DNA of 64,000 nt from Gnetum montanum (Eukaryota > Streptophyta > Gnetopsida > Gnetales > Gnetaceae). Of this stretch, positions 43,976 to 56,868 are shown piece after piece. How positions within the stretch are numbered: position 1 is the first letter of the stretch; each line of letters begins with the position of its first letter. The notes below the pieces were generated by a model. That model saw nothing but the letters and a program-made list of their open reading frames with translations. It searched no databases and was not told where the DNA came from. The translations under genes were made by a program, and so were the position numbers. Where the stretch lies: NCBI GenBank assembly GCA_015680685.1, contig MNCI01035621.1, positions 1,005,105 to 1,069,104 of the forward strand, given 5' to 3'.

Positions 43976-45573
43976 CATGAAAATTGCGAGTCGGCCTTAG
44001 GCAAAGATTCGCAATTCAAGCGAGGACACATGTCAGAATCTCAGAAGAGCGAATAAGACAGAGCAAGACCAAGAGGCGTGTAGCATCAAGTCTTCGACTT
44101 CCTATGCAGATTCCTAATCTTTCTATTCTTTCTCTATTTACGCTATATCACGCAACACAGCGTAATAGTGCTTAGCATGATTCTGTGCAAACATAATCCG
44201 GCATTAGAAGGCTATTTACTTCGGCACGAGGAGAGGCCTGAGCAGTGTAACATGTGACTTCTCACATATTTTGCTAAGGCTTTTGTTCAAGGCTAGGTTT
44301 ACACTCTGTTACGCACGGCAGTGTAATGAGCTCCAAAATAGTCAAAGGCAAAGTCTAAGGAAGTGCAACAGATCAACCCTTTTCTCTTGGCATGCAAATT
44401 GCTCATCATACACAATGCAGTGTATCGCAGCATATTGCATCGCCAAACTAAGCATTATTTACGCTTCATTACATGCGGCTACATAAATGAGCATAAAACA
44501 GCTTGAATCAGTTATCTTCCACGTTATGTTATGCTCTTGCACGCAACGCAACGCGAATGAGCGTAATATAACCTAAAGACAGTTGAAACATGCCCGACGC
44601 GCATCTGTTCTTCACACGCACAATATGCAAACGAGTGTGTTGTGCATGGTAACAAGGTTTGACACAAAAGGGTCAGGTCAACAGTACCCAAAACGTCCGG
44701 GGTACACGTCATCAGGGTTGCAACTTTTCTACGGGACGTCGCAGCCTATAAATACCCCAGTTGACAAAGATACGTGGGTCGGCAAATCAAAGAGGCAAGG
44801 ACATTTTTTTGAGCACAGGAGCACTTATCATCTTGAGCAGAGACAGAGAGAGAAGCACTTTAGCAATTGTTGACAACATCACCTTCTGGTAGAGACAAGA
44901 GACACTTGGCTTGAGCATTGGCAGTAAGAGCGATTCCCCTTTGGTGAAGATACAACTTTCTCCATTGGCGATTATCGGCAGTTCCGAGCAGAGACTACCT
45001 AAGGCAAAAGGAGCAGATTAGAGATCTAGACATCATCTGGTGTGGTTTGTGAGTTTCTATTGATCAGAAGTAGTTGATCAATAGACGTCAGAACTTGACC
45101 TTCCTTGCATCCCTTCTCCGTCCTACAAGGTAGATCGGATTCTATTCTGCACTTCTACTCAGACAATTTACCTGTTTCTTGTTGCTTTGTGTTTGCTTGT
45201 ATAAAACAATCGGGGTCTCCCCAGTGTAACTTGAATATAGAAAATACTCATTTTCCTGGGTCAAACTATAGATCTTGCAATTACGTGTTTCTCTCGTGTC
45301 TGATTCCATTTGTCATGTTGACACTATCATCATCGTTACCATTCATCTACATCGCTTTTCTCTCATTTCGCATATCGCCGAATCATATCGTTCCATGAAA
45401 TATTCGTAATCTTCATTGGTTTATTGATTAGTAAGTCCCTGTCTGATTGACAAGACCGTTCAGGGTGCCGCGGATTCATTTTTCCAGCATAGCCCTCATG
45501 CGGATCCATGGTTAAAACTGTACACGAGATTGTGTTTGGTATTTTCTAGTTGCCGGCATTTTCCATCGTTACA
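43968..45573 (+). repeat. 3' LTR of element B
   Basis: TGAAACACCATG to CATCGTTACA; same order of U3 palindromes, TATA (44747) and U5 block as the 5' LTR. Confidence 0.93.
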
Positions 45574-45788
45574 GTTTGCACCCTCAGATTTGTACCATTT
45601 TTTACTTGATTTTAAAGTTGTTGGAGTTACTCACGCTAAGGGAAAGCTAGCTTGACAGCATGAGCAAGATAGCTTGTGCAAGTTGGACGTGAGTTCCATG
45701 CCTTAGTCAAATTTATGCTTCCCAAAAGCTAAAAGGGCTCTGGGTTTTTCTCATTTCAAAGTGTTAGAACAGAATTAGTGGTGTTTCA
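45574..45788 (-). repeat. 3' LTR of E, proximal part
   Basis: The LTR start (minus TGAAACACCACTAATT at 45788) to the B insertion point. It includes AGCATGAGC and CGTGAGTTCC words. Joined with 30143-31681 it makes an LTR of about 1.75 kb. Confidence 0.85.
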
Positions 45789-45855
45789 TTGGCCCCTCTT
45801 TGTTGACGTCTAAATAAATCCACCTAAGAGGCATCGAAAAAGAAATGAAAAACAC
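45781..45855 (-). promoter_or_regulatory. PPT with spanning inverted repeat (E)
   Basis: In minus sense the PPT is AACAAAGAGGGG followed by CCAA and the LTR start. GTGTTTC at 45781 is partnered by an imperfect AAAAACACC near 45848-45855. Confidence 0.7.
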
Positions 45856-46959
45856 CATGAACAACCAAGTACCAGGCATTCTCTGTCGGCCCCTGCCTAG
45901 ATGTCATTGCACCGTGTTCAAAAGTACATGGGATTGGGGAAGTGTAGTTCAAGATGCAAGGGGATTGTTGTAACTGGAGTAAATAAGGAGTTGATCAAGG
46001 GTTATAGTTGCTTTAGGAATCATGGGAGAGGAATGCTCTCATGTGAATGAGCCATATCTTTGATCTTTGTCGGTAGCCGATATTTATCAGACTCAGAACC
46101 AAGACGTAGGAAGTGCATTCATTGGAGAAATGGAATGATTGTAGAATGTTTATGAGGCCCATTATAAACAACCAAAGCCATGTGATGATGTGAAACATGA
46201 TCTTTTGAGACACGAGGGTAACTATTTTTTCAAGACAATTTCCTTCTCACCTGGGGCTTGTATGAGAATAGCCAATAGTCTATGGTTTATGATGCCAACA
46301 GAGTCATGAAGACTTTTTCTGTGCATTTCACTCTTTAATCTTTTTTTTTCTTTTTTTTTGCTTGTTTGTTTATTTTTTTCTTTTTGTTTTTCTTTGGGTC
46401 TTTTTGAAAGAGCTTTCTTTTAGTGCTATGCTCATGCTCATGCGCTTGCATTTGTATCATGTGCTGTGTATTGTGTTTTGCATTGCAACTGCTTAGAGAA
46501 TCACAGTGTGCAACAGTGTATCAAGAGCTTTGGGGTGGGTAGAAAGTATCAAGGGGGTGTAATTGAATAGGATGAGGGAAACATGATGGGGAACAAAGAA
46601 TATATCAATAGTGGGGAATGTACTTATGAATGGATTGATTAACCTAGTTACAGGCGTTAGGAAGAATGTGATGCCTTGTCGTCGTGATGAAGTGCATCTA
46701 TGCGTGAATGCCTCAAGCATGTCACCCTAGAAACACAACTCCAAGAGGACAATAAAACCACAAATGAAATGGTTAACTAAGCACTTTAAACTTGAAAACA
46801 ACCAAGGAGATGCAGCCACCGTGTGCAATTTTCAAGGTAGACAGAATCATAAACAACATCAACTTCATCAGGGCCCATGAGACAAATTATGTAGCAAGTT
46901 TTTTGTGGAACAGGTACCGCCAATTGTAGCAACATATTTTTTCAAGTATTTCTTGGTCA
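45856..46959 (-). other. 3' noncoding region of E
   Basis: No gene. It has a T-rich low-complexity tract at 46335-46400. The first part is similar to F (28830 onward). Confidence 0.55.
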
Positions 46960-47410
46960 TTGATGATGTTTCAAGTTTATAGTCTTAGCAGACTATTGTG
47001 GATTAGTTTCACATCATAACCCTTTGGACAGTGCTAGTTTAGCATTGTAGCAGACCATGCATTGCTAGTTTATAGTCATAGCAGACTGTGAAGAGGCAAA
47101 CTAGTTTATAGTCTTAGTGGACTCTAAATGCTAGTTTCATATCATGGTGGACAAATGTGGTAGTTTAATGTTATACCAGATGGTGCTCTGTGTTGTCGGT
47201 TTATTGTCATGACTCCAGGACATTCTGTGGTGCCAGTTTCAAGTCATAGCCCCAGGACCATTCTATGGTATTAGTTTTAGGTCATGATGCTAGGACCGTT
47301 CTATGGTATCAGTTTTAGGTCGTGATGCCAGGACCTTTCTATGGTATCATTTTTAAGTCGTGATGCTAGGACCATTATGTAACTTAGTTTAATCAGACAT
47401 AGTACCGTTT
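46960..47410 (-). repeat. Short-motif array after integrase (element E)
   Basis: About twelve units, read in minus sense as GTCTGCTATGACTATAAAC-TAGCA and CCTGGCATCACGACCTAAAAC. They follow the end of pol, as in A and D. Confidence 0.85.
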
Positions 47411-50400
47411 CAGGTATAGGTGATTTTTAGGATTAGCAAATTCATTTCCATCCATGTCAGTAAGTTTGAATGCTCTGTTATTGTATGCCTTGGTGACTAA
47501 GTAATGTTCTTCCCAATTAGTTGAGAATTTATTTGGATGTTCATGGATGGCCTTAAGGACTTAGTCTCCTTCTTTAATCGGGCATTTATGCAGATCATGT
47601 TTTTTTCATTACCGCTGTTGTTTCTGGTACCACTCGATCTGATCAAGCATTCACACGTGTTATTCCTCCACCGAGTCAAGGTTAGAAATGGCCAATTCAT
47701 TTCTTTGGCTTTCATTAAGGAGGCCTGAGAGAGCTATTTGCAACGAGGGAACTTATAACTCCAATGGTAAAATGACTTCAAATCCGTACACAATACTATA
47801 TGGAATTTTACTTGTAGACATTCGATGTGTCATTCTGTATGCCCACAATGTGTAGATTATTTGTTTGTACCATCATTTCTTACTTTGATTTAACATGTTT
47901 TTGAGCACCATGATGATAGTTTTGTTTGTATCCTCTTCTTGACCATTGCTCTGTGGATAGTAAGGTGAACAAAATACATGTTTAATACCTAGGCTTTTAG
48001 AGAAGCTTTTAGTATCTACACCACTGAACTATGGCCCATTGTCAGTAATGATGGTCATTGGAATACCAAAATGGGTCATGATGTTTTCTATTATGAAATT
48101 GCAAACGTGTTTAGAAGTGGTCTTTCTAAGGGGAATATCTTGTACCCATTTTGTGAAATATTCAGTTGTAGTGATAATGAAGCTATGTTCTATGGAGGAT
48201 GATGGCATTATTGGTCCAATTAAGTCTAATCCCCATCTTTGGAATGGCCATGTGATTTGTGTTGTGTGTAATTCGTTTAGTGGCACATGTATTAGGTTAC
48301 CATGCCTTTGGCAAATGTCACATATCTTAACCTTGGAGAAGCAATTGTACTCCATGTATGGCTAGTAGTAGCCTAAGCGCCTAATCTTTGTTGCCATTGC
48401 ATTGGGCGCTATGTGCCATCCACAAAGTCCTTCATGGACTTGCTCTACAATTGTTTGACCATCGATGCTACTAACATACATTAGTAGAATTCCTTCATAG
48501 GATTTTTGAGACAAGGTGTCTCATATTAATGCATATTGCCGAGAACATTTTCGCATGGCGTCCTTTTGAGCATTTGTCAAATGTTGTGGAGGTTTTCCTT
48601 GTAGAAGGTACTCTTTTATGTCATCATACCATTCTGTTGCATGTTTTGTGCTAATAGATGCTATAGGTATTTCATCGAGAGCATTGGTTATAGGCTCGGC
48701 ATAATTTTTTATGGAGCTAGGCAATGCATGAAACATTTTGGGTGTCATGTTTAGCGCTAGTGTAGCAAGTGCATTGGCAATAGTGTTTTCACTTCTAGGG
48801 ATATGCTGTATATCCGCTTATACTAGTTGCCTCAACAGATATTTGGTGAAATCACAATATGATTGCAAATGGAGCACCTTACATGTGTAAACTTATGTGA
48901 CTTGATTAATGACTAACTATGAATTGCCATGAACTACGAGATGTGTGATTGCCAAAGTCAATGCTGCTTGAAGACCTCTAAGAAGACCTTTGTATTCCAC
49001 CATGTTATTGGTATAGGGAAATGTTAATCAGTAGGTGAAAGGTTGGATTTCTCTGGAGGGGTATGTTAAAATGGTCGTAGCACTTCCTCCTGGGGAAGTT
49101 GAAGCTCCATCGAAATAGAAGATTACCTCATAGTTATTAGGTACGGTGTCTATACTATTAAAATTCTCATCTGGGAATTCGGGGTTTATCATTGCTTGAT
49201 CATGCATTGGAAAGACGGTTAATTGTGTGACTATTGTTTGACCTTTTGTAGAAGATTGAGCAACATAGTGTAAGTCAAACTCTGCGATCATCACTTTCCA
49301 CCTAGCTATCCTACTCAACTTGTAGATGTTGTTAGTGATGGCGTGGAGTACATTATTCTTACAAATTATGTAGACTTGATTACGGAAGAGATAATGCCTC
49401 CACTTCTTCAAGGAGAAGAAAAGGGTAAGGCATGATTTCTCTACATCGTTGTACCATTGTTCATAGGCAATTAAAGCATGACTTAGGTAATATACAGGGA
49501 TCTCAACTCCATCTTTACGTTTTTGACAAAGCTTCCATGCAATGGAAGAATCAGAAGTTGCAAGGTAGATGTAAAAATTTTTATCGCCTTGTGGGGGATG
49601 AATGGTCAGCAACTAAGCTAGCTCTTGTTTTATGTTTTTGAACACCTCCTTGCATGGTTGAGTCCATTGGAAATTTACATTATTTCATAATAGGTGTTAC
49701 ATGGATCTCAACTTATTTGTCAGCCTCTAGATAAAGCGCCTTATGAACTACAGTCTACCTTGGAGACCACGTAGTCTGGTAAGGTTTTTTGGTGGTTGCA
49801 TATTAGTTATTGCCTTAACCTTATCAGGGTCTACCCATATCCCTATTTCAGAGACTACGAAACCAAGAATTTTTCCCGTTTTGACACCAAAGACACATTT
49901 CCTTGGATTGAGTCTAAGGTCATATTTGAGACAACATTTAAGCACTAGGTCTAGATCTTTTGCATGTTGTTCAGTTGTCTTAGATTTAACCATGATATCG
50001 TCAATGTAATCATTGAGAAAATTGAGCATGTAATCATTAAATATATATGTCATTTCTCCTTGATATGTAGCGCCTGCATTTTTAAGGCCAAATGCCATCA
50101 TCGTATAGCAGAATGTTTCCCAAGGCCTCATAAAAGTTGTTCTGAGTTGATGTTTTGAGTTGATTCTTATTTGGTTGTATCCTGAAAATCCATCCATAAA
50201 GGATAATAGCACATCCCCAACAGTTGTGTCAATAAGTTAATCAATGCTAGGTAGTTGGAAGTCATCCTTTATAGTGGCTGTGTTGAGATCACAAAAGTCA
50301 ATGCATATGCGTATGCTACCGTTCTTCTTAGGAACTACAACAATATTTGATACCCAGTTGGAATAGTCAATGGCTCGGATGAAACCAGCTTGGTAGAGCT

Positions 50401-50869
50401 TTCTGATTTTAGCACAAACTACCAAAGCCACCTGAGATCTAACATTTCATGCTTTTTGCTTCACCGGTTTGATTTTTTCATTGAGAATGATGTTGTGTTG
50501 GACAATTCAGGGGTCTAAGCTTGGCATATCGGTATATGACCATGCGAATGTTTTTATATTATCTTTTAGTACTTGAGTGATGTCACTGACAAGTTGTGAG
50601 TCTAGTAGGGCACTTAATTTCAATGTTCTAGCTTCATCATTGAATGTAGTAATGGGGACTTCAACTAGGGGATCTTTAGTGATATTATCGGCTTCTAGAT
50701 CTAACGTCTTAGTCACATTTTCAGGCCAATCTGATGTTTCTTGAGTGGAAGCTATTAAATTAGTATAAGCACATGGGTCCATATCCAAGGACTCTAGATC
50801 GATTACTCTCTTTACCTCCCCATATGATCCACTAAGAAACAATGTTGAAAGGATATTATTGGTGGCCAT
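47400..50869 (-). pseudogene. pol: Pol of element E: RT, two RNase H domains, integrase
   Basis: In minus sense it begins MATNNILSTLFLSG and a pre-RT segment with the Tat-like FAWSYTDMPSLDP. RT follows (VVPKKNGSIRICIDFCDLN, FSGYNQIRIN, FCYTMMAFGLKNAGATYQ, catalytic YIDD at about 50000). The first RNase H has FYIYLATSDSSIAW; the second, archaeal-type, has FYFDGAST and MVEYKGL. The integrase finger HEGLCGWH...CDIC and core WGLDLIGP, ITDNGP, NGQEEDTNK reach about 47690, with a decayed C-terminal part to about 47400. Roughly fifteen stops interrupt it. It begins about 6 kb after protease, so it is not continuous with gag-PR; splicing or a separate RNA would be needed. Confidence 0.88.
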
Positions 50870-51380
50870 GTGTTTGCTCTTGCCAATTTAAACTAGGAGC
50901 AAAGTAACTGACACTTGATTGATGAAGGAGTTTTTAAATTTATGTACTAATGAAATTTCAGAACGTAGTGGTTTTCATGGCAATTTTGGACCGTACCGGG
51001 CCAGTAGTATTCATCTTAACTTGTCATTTTGAATGAGTGTGTGTAGCGTTTTTGATTTTTAAATTTTTGTGCTAATAATTAATTTATGAGGATTTAAAAT
51101 TTTATGGATTTTTAAATTTTTATATATGTATGTATATTTTTTTCTTGTTGATTTTAACTTTTCATCCCTTCCTTTACATAATAATAACTTTTTTTGGCCT
51201 CATCTCCAGAGGCTAAAATAGTGAGAAATACTAGGCCAACATGAAATAAAGATAACATAAATGAAAATAAAGTTTAAAAATGGTAAAATTAAAATAAGAG
51301 AAAATAAAATAGACTAAATTAAATTGGGAATGAATATTTTGGGTTTAAAAGGAGATTTTGAAGTGAAGAAAGGGGGTTTT
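50870..51380 (-). other. AT-rich spacer upstream of E pol
   Basis: No gene on either strand; poly-T and TTTTTAAATTT tracts at 51045-51135. Confidence 0.5.
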
Positions 51381-52140
51381 GTGCTAGCGTGAGTTCCTGG
51401 AAGCTTGGACTGCAGCGTGAGCTAGAGAGTGTAGTGTGAGCTACAGTGTGAGTTATAGGGCAGCCATGAAGGGCAAAGCAAGCCAAGGAAAAGGGAAAAG
51501 GCAAGCAAATTTGGCATTCATGGAGGAGAGTAAGGAGCTACTCCAGCATCTCCCCCAAGCCAGGATTCCAGCATGGGATGGAGCTATGCACAGGTAGATT
51601 TGTTTCCTCTTGTTTTTCTTGTTTCCAGCATTTGTAAATAGTGTTAGCTAGGGTAGAATTTCTGGGATTTGTGGCTCACTATTCCTTAGTTTCATGGCAT
51701 CAGTGTGAGTGCCTAGGGCATTGCAGGGCAAGTTGGATTTCATTGCATTTTTATGCACTGGGGCGAACACGTCGTGAGTGCCAGGGATATCTTCGCAGTG
51801 TGAGTTTTAGGGCTCCTAGACAGCATGACTACCAAGGTTTTTGAGCAGTGTGACTGCCAGGGGGAGGCTTAGCATGAGTGAAGGTAGGAAGGCTAGCGTG
51901 AGTGCAAGGCAGGGAAGGCTTGCTTTCTTTTGGCAACGTGAGCTACATTATAGGTGGGAGGTTTCCAGCGTGAACACTAGGGTCTTGGGCAGCATGAGAT
52001 GCAGGTTCCCAGGAAACGTGAGTTGCAAGGTTCTCTAGGCAACATGAGCTATAGGGTTCTCAGTGTGAGCTAAAATGTAGGGAACCCAAAGTGAGTTTCT
52101 AGGAACAAGCCCAAGTGTCAGTTCCTACAATGTGAGTTGC
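51381..52140. repeat. AGCGTGAG repeats between E pol and the cargo gene
   Basis: AGCGTGAGTT, AGTGTGAGCT, AGCATGAGTG and similar words occur about twenty times at 20-50 nt spacing. The same words mark the E LTR and leader. They surround exon 1 and fill most of intron 1 of the cargo gene. Confidence 0.75.
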
Positions 52141-55100
52141 TGGGAATAGGCCCCAGCTTTGATAAGACATGAAATGTAAATTTTTTGCTAAAATGTATAT
52201 TATTTGCTGGTTTATATTTCTTCACATTTTACTATTATCTTGGGATATATAATTTAAATATGTTTCTATTTTTTTCCAAGTTTATGTTGAATCTTCAAGT
52301 TTTCATGTTTTCACACTTGTGTGTTTATTTTATGTTGCCTGTAATAAACTAGATTTCAATGTGCCCTGGCCAGCGTTAAGTACACTAAGTAAATATTGGT
52401 GTCCTTGTCTCATGAGGTGAATTTGTGAAATTAAATGTTATTTATGTGTTTGCTTTATGTGATTTCATATTATTGTTAGCACTTAGACTCTTTACTTACC
52501 TAATGTTTTGGTTGTATGCAGAGGACCTAAATCTTTTCTACTTGTTATTGAGCTCATTGGTGTCTTGCTTGGTTTGGCCCCTTTGGCCCGAACATACCTC
52601 CCTATGACATGTGCATTGGGCCACATGTGATATAGTTTTTTCCTAGTGTTAGTTCATTTTTTTCATTCATCCTACAAAATTTTAGTGTGGTTATATACTC
52701 TCACCTAAGTGAATAGTTGGCTCGTGATATCATTGAGACAATGTTGCCTGGGTCTACACAAGGCATGATTGCCTTCATCATTGACATAGATGAGGAACTT
52801 TTTAAAGTTGATCGAGGTCCTACTAAAGGTCCTAGATCTACCCATCCCTTGACTCGTGTGTGGGAACTGCCTACTTGTGTTCATTACAATAGTAGCAACA
52901 CACTTTTCTTAGCCTTCCATGTGCACACTCTATTCCAAAACCCACCTGGGATAGTATATAGAGTGGATAGGTATGCTCTCTTGTGCCTTGCTTAAATTTT
53001 GATTTTTTTTAAATTTTATATCATTGTCTATACATTAATATCCTTTTTCTATGTAAGCCTCTTTTTGATGAGAATGGGATGCGCAATGATGATGGCGGGC
53101 TTGCCTTAGTGCTCACAGCATTACAGACATTCATGGCAGGCCCCATTCTTCGTGTCGTGGTACTAGACTAGAAAAAAGTGGCTATTGCTGACTACCATAG
53201 GCAATTTTCAAGAGCCTTTGAGTGCTGTCAAGTTCGTGGTTGGTTACATGAGAATTGGTCTTTTAATGGGTCAATTTTTCCTCAAAGAATTGATCCTGCA
53301 CCTACCCCACCTACACCATTTACAGATGGTAAATGACCACACTCTAGACTCCATTTTCTTTTTTGTTGCATCATCGTGTACTATGTTTTTTAACTCTTTT
53401 CTCTATGTTTTCTTTTTACAACAGCCATCACCTTAGAAGAAGTTACTATTATAATAGGGCGTACTGAAGCCACCCTTTTTATGAAATATGTTGAGGTTGA
53501 GTAGTCACAACAATGGTTGCAAAAGAAAGCTTCTAATTTGATCATCAGCCACCTTACCCGGGCAGCTTTGATGGACTTGTTCACAACTTTGACTTCTAGT
53601 ATTTTGGCTACTGAGATGATCACCATTCTTGATTCTTTTAGTGATGATGCTTTCCATTTTACCACATGGGTTCAACGAGTCAAGGTATCTTTCCACCTGA
53701 CCACAAAGTTCCTTTCTAATATTTTTTGCATGCCCATGGATGATGCCAGGGTGACCATAGATAAAGAAACTAAAGAAGGCCAGGTCATAAGAGAGCTTGA
53801 GGAGTGGTTAGGTGTGTCTCGGGGTCCTAAGGGCTTTGCCATGCGAGATGATACCTGATTAATGGAGATGAACTTCTTGTATCCTCTCTTCCGGGCACGG
53901 GCATTTCCCAAATCTCTTTCTCAAGGAAGAAACCTTGAGATTGAGTCCATGCGTGTCATACATGCAATTTTAGAGATAGGCATGCGTTATAACTGGGCAC
54001 AATTTCTGGGATCTGGTTTTCATGGAGAGATTGTTAGGTTACATTCAAACATCCATGCCAAATCCCACTTCACATTTGCTTTCTTCACTGGGTACCTATG
54101 TAGGTTTACTGAGTTCCTAGTAGTTTATGATGATAATAGTTATATGTTGAGGGATCATTCACAACTGTCTCACCCTTGGATTCGCCATTTGTTTAGCACC
54201 ACTAGATCTCAGGACCAACCCAAAGGCATCGAAGAATCATTATCAGTTACTACTAGAGGTGCAGCTAGCCATTCCCATCATTCCCGTGATAGTTTGGGAT
54301 TGGAACCATCTAGGCTACACACGTCTATTAAAGGGGTTGAACGGCTAATTCGTGAGACCATTGGGAAGTCTAAGGTGAAAATAAAGAGAAATGAATGCCG
54401 AAGAGAGCTCGCTCCAAATGTTAGACCACCAAGAGCAAAGAAGATCCTCTTTGTATTTCCAGTGGAGGGTAAGTATTTTATTTTATTATTTAATTATTTA
54501 TTTTTATTATGTTCTAGCTTATATGTTATATATAATATGTTATACTAACACTATGATTCTGGTGTTATTCAGAGGAATTTCCTAAGAGGGAGAGAGAAGC
54601 TTTGGCCCCGATGGTTGATCCTGAAGTGGTTGTCATGAGGATGGAGGAAGAAGCAAAAGAAAGGGGAGAAATAATCAAAGAACTTCCTATACCCATAAGA
54701 AGAATATGTAACAAGTGTCATGGGGACAAAGCTTGTGGAATCTTTGGATGCACTTAGGCATTCAAGTAATGAAAGAGGTGTCTTCGATGGTTTCTTTGAT
54801 GGATCTTTGCAACTTGGTGATCTGCCCAAGCTAAACAACAAAGGGCTTTTTGGTATGTTCCATTTAGCTCAATCCATGATTTTGTACCTTTTTAACTTTT
54901 ATGAGTTTTTTTTTTGATTATCTTGATTCTCTTTAGCATCAGAGATAGATGTTGAGATTTCTGAGGCACATACATCTTGGGTAGAGGTGTCAAGATCATA
55001 GGTTCCGATTGAGGTGACCTCCCCTGCTTATCCCACATCAAATGACCAGCAAAGGCCATGGCTTGAGATGCCTAGAAAAATGGACTTTTTTAAGGGCATC

Positions 55101-56229
55101 ATTAATGATGTCGTTTCTCATCTACAAGAAGCTCATCTAGAACTAGATATGTGTGTATTACGTATTATGCTAAGTGTCTGGGTTTATTGTGTTTCTTTGC
55201 ATTCATTTTTTATTATAACTAATTCATGTTTGTGGTGCTTACACCTACAGGTGCCAAGCTTCAGTGGGATCCTTCTGAGGCTACCCATATTGATGCCCTC
55301 CCCGCATTACCAAGGAATATTGAGCAAGTCCCTAGAAATGTGCACTATGTAGTTTCTGGTTGCGTCGTATAGAATGATAAGTCACTTTGGACTTGCAGGA
55401 ATTTAGTTGAGTATCTATGGGATGAGGTACACTCATTGAAGGAAGCACTAGAAAAGGAGAGAGAGGAGAAGAGGGATCTCCAATCCCATTATGATTTTGC
55501 TGCTACTAGGCTATTTGGTGATAGCACCTAGTGCACATCTAAAATCACCTACGCATGTTACTAGACATTTTTGAATAGAAAAGTGTAGGCTACATGGGAT
55601 TTAGTTGAGAAAAGGACATAGATGGATTTTTTAAATAGGAAATATCATGATTGGAAATCCTTTACTGCTAAAGTATGCAAATGGGGCCAAGATCAAAAGG
55701 GTCACAAGCATCAGTACAAGAAATGGTTAAAGGATGAGTTAGTTGAACATCACCGGATGGAGATGTTCATTGATGGGTTAGGCTTGCGTCCTGCTTATGA
55801 TAATTTTGCTGAGTGCACCGAGGTGGAGGGATCTCCTAAGAGAACCATTACCACTACCTTCGGGGAGGCTTCAATAGGCATGTTCTCTCTTAAGCACCCT
55901 ACCTAGACGTTGGTGGAGAAGGGAAAAACCTTGGCTAGTATTGATCTTGGCCTAGAGGAGGATTGGGCAAATGTGCCCGATAAAGAGATTCTATGGTGTT
56001 TGGAGGTTAGCTTAAGGTCCTCCTCACTTATTTTTGTATCATTTTATTGTTTTACATTGTTAGTGTTACTATTTTTTCTTGGTTTTGCATTCGTGAGCTG
56101 CCTTATTGCTCTTACTGGCTTTTTTTTTTGTTTTTTGCTTTGTTATAGGGACATACTAATGATGGAGCTGGCCCCAGTGGAGCAAGAGCAGATGATGAAG
56201 AGGATCTTGGGGATCAGCCCCCTTCCTAG
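51466..56229 (+). pseudogene. Antisense multi-exon cargo gene of E
   Basis: It lies on the plus strand of a minus-strand element, so it is antisense as in B. Exon 1 51466-51593 (MKGKASQGKGKRQANLAFME, ending in a phase-2 Arg codon as in B); exon 2 52522-52970; exon 3 about 53058-53328; exon 4 53425-54468; exon 5 from 54573 to about 54850; exon 6 about 54938-55155; exon 7 about 55250 to 56006; exon 8 about 56150-56229. Domains and exon order match B, and so do conserved strings such as LFRARAFPKSLSQG and HPWIRHLF. Frameshifts and stops, mostly TAG, break it. Sequence distance from B is large, so the gene has been carried a long time. Confidence 0.8.
52522..53328 (+). other. HAD/NIF-like domain of the E cargo gene (exons 2-3)
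   Basis: KSFLLVIELIGVLLG replaces motif I (Asp to Glu in the E copy). ILVWLYTLT corresponds to the VWS strand. NTLFLAFHVHTLFQNPPGIV corresponds to the NTLL...NP segment, again without the Asp pair. A frameshift lies near 52700 and a TAG at 53169. Confidence 0.65.
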
Positions 56230-56599
56230 TACTGATGCATGAGTTTAACTATTAGCCTAGTTTTAGTTATCTGATGTTTTGGATTTTCAAATTCCTAATG
56301 GGAACATACAAAGACCAATGTAATGACATGGATTTAATTGTGGTATAAAATGATGGCATTCTATTGCCACTTTGGTGTTCAATATTTGTTTTTCATTTTT
56401 TTTATTTTTGTTATTTTCTCAGATATATCGCAAACATATGCGTGTAGTTGAATGTAAAATGAGTTTCTAAAATGCAGAGCGAAACGTGAAGCAAATATTT
56501 GAAAAATAAAAGTAACAAAAATGCATGAATCGAAATTGTAACTTGTAACATCTAAACAAAAAATTGACATAACCTAGTGTATGTTTGTAAACTTGTGAC
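56230..56599. other. Spacer between cargo 3' end and motif array (E)
   Basis: AT-rich, no gene. Presumably the 3' untranslated region of the antisense gene; ATGTAATGACATG near 56320 is the only weak end signal. Confidence 0.4.
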
Positions 56600-56868
56600 A
56601 TATTGGGCTCTATTTAAAAGCCATTTTGGGCTATGCACCTTAGTTTAAAGTCATGGTGGACTGTTGCATATGTGTTGAAAAGAGAGAGAGAGATTACTAA
56701 TTTTAGGCCATGGTGGGCCAAAAGAGATAACAGTTTTAGAAATCTTAAAATGGATAGGCCATTTCGTACCGTTCCTAGTTTAACATCATTGCGGACACTC
56801 ATTGGAAATTTAACGTCATACTGGGCAGTTGGTAGTTTAATGTCATTCCGGACGCGTGGTAATTCGCC
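56600..56868 (-). repeat. Short-motif array after protease (element E)
   Basis: Seven to eight units, read in minus sense as GTCCACCATGACTTTAAAC, GTCCGGAATGACATTAAAC and similar. They start directly after the gag-PR stop near 56869. Confidence 0.85.

Larger units (their letters stand above)
31682..45573 (+). mobile_element. Element B: complete element with gag-PR and antisense cargo, no pol
   Basis: It is 13,892 bp with LTRs of 1598 and 1606 bp and flanks GCTTG (31677-31681) and GTTTG (45574-45578), a 5-bp TSD with one transition. The order is LTR, PBS, gag-protease, motif array, antisense multi-exon gene, motif array, 3' noncoding, PPT, LTR. No RT or integrase is present, so B depends on another copy; element A shares its LTR and 3' region and retains pol. 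LTR identity is roughly 92 percent over a segment compared by eye, younger than C or D. Confidence 0.92.
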
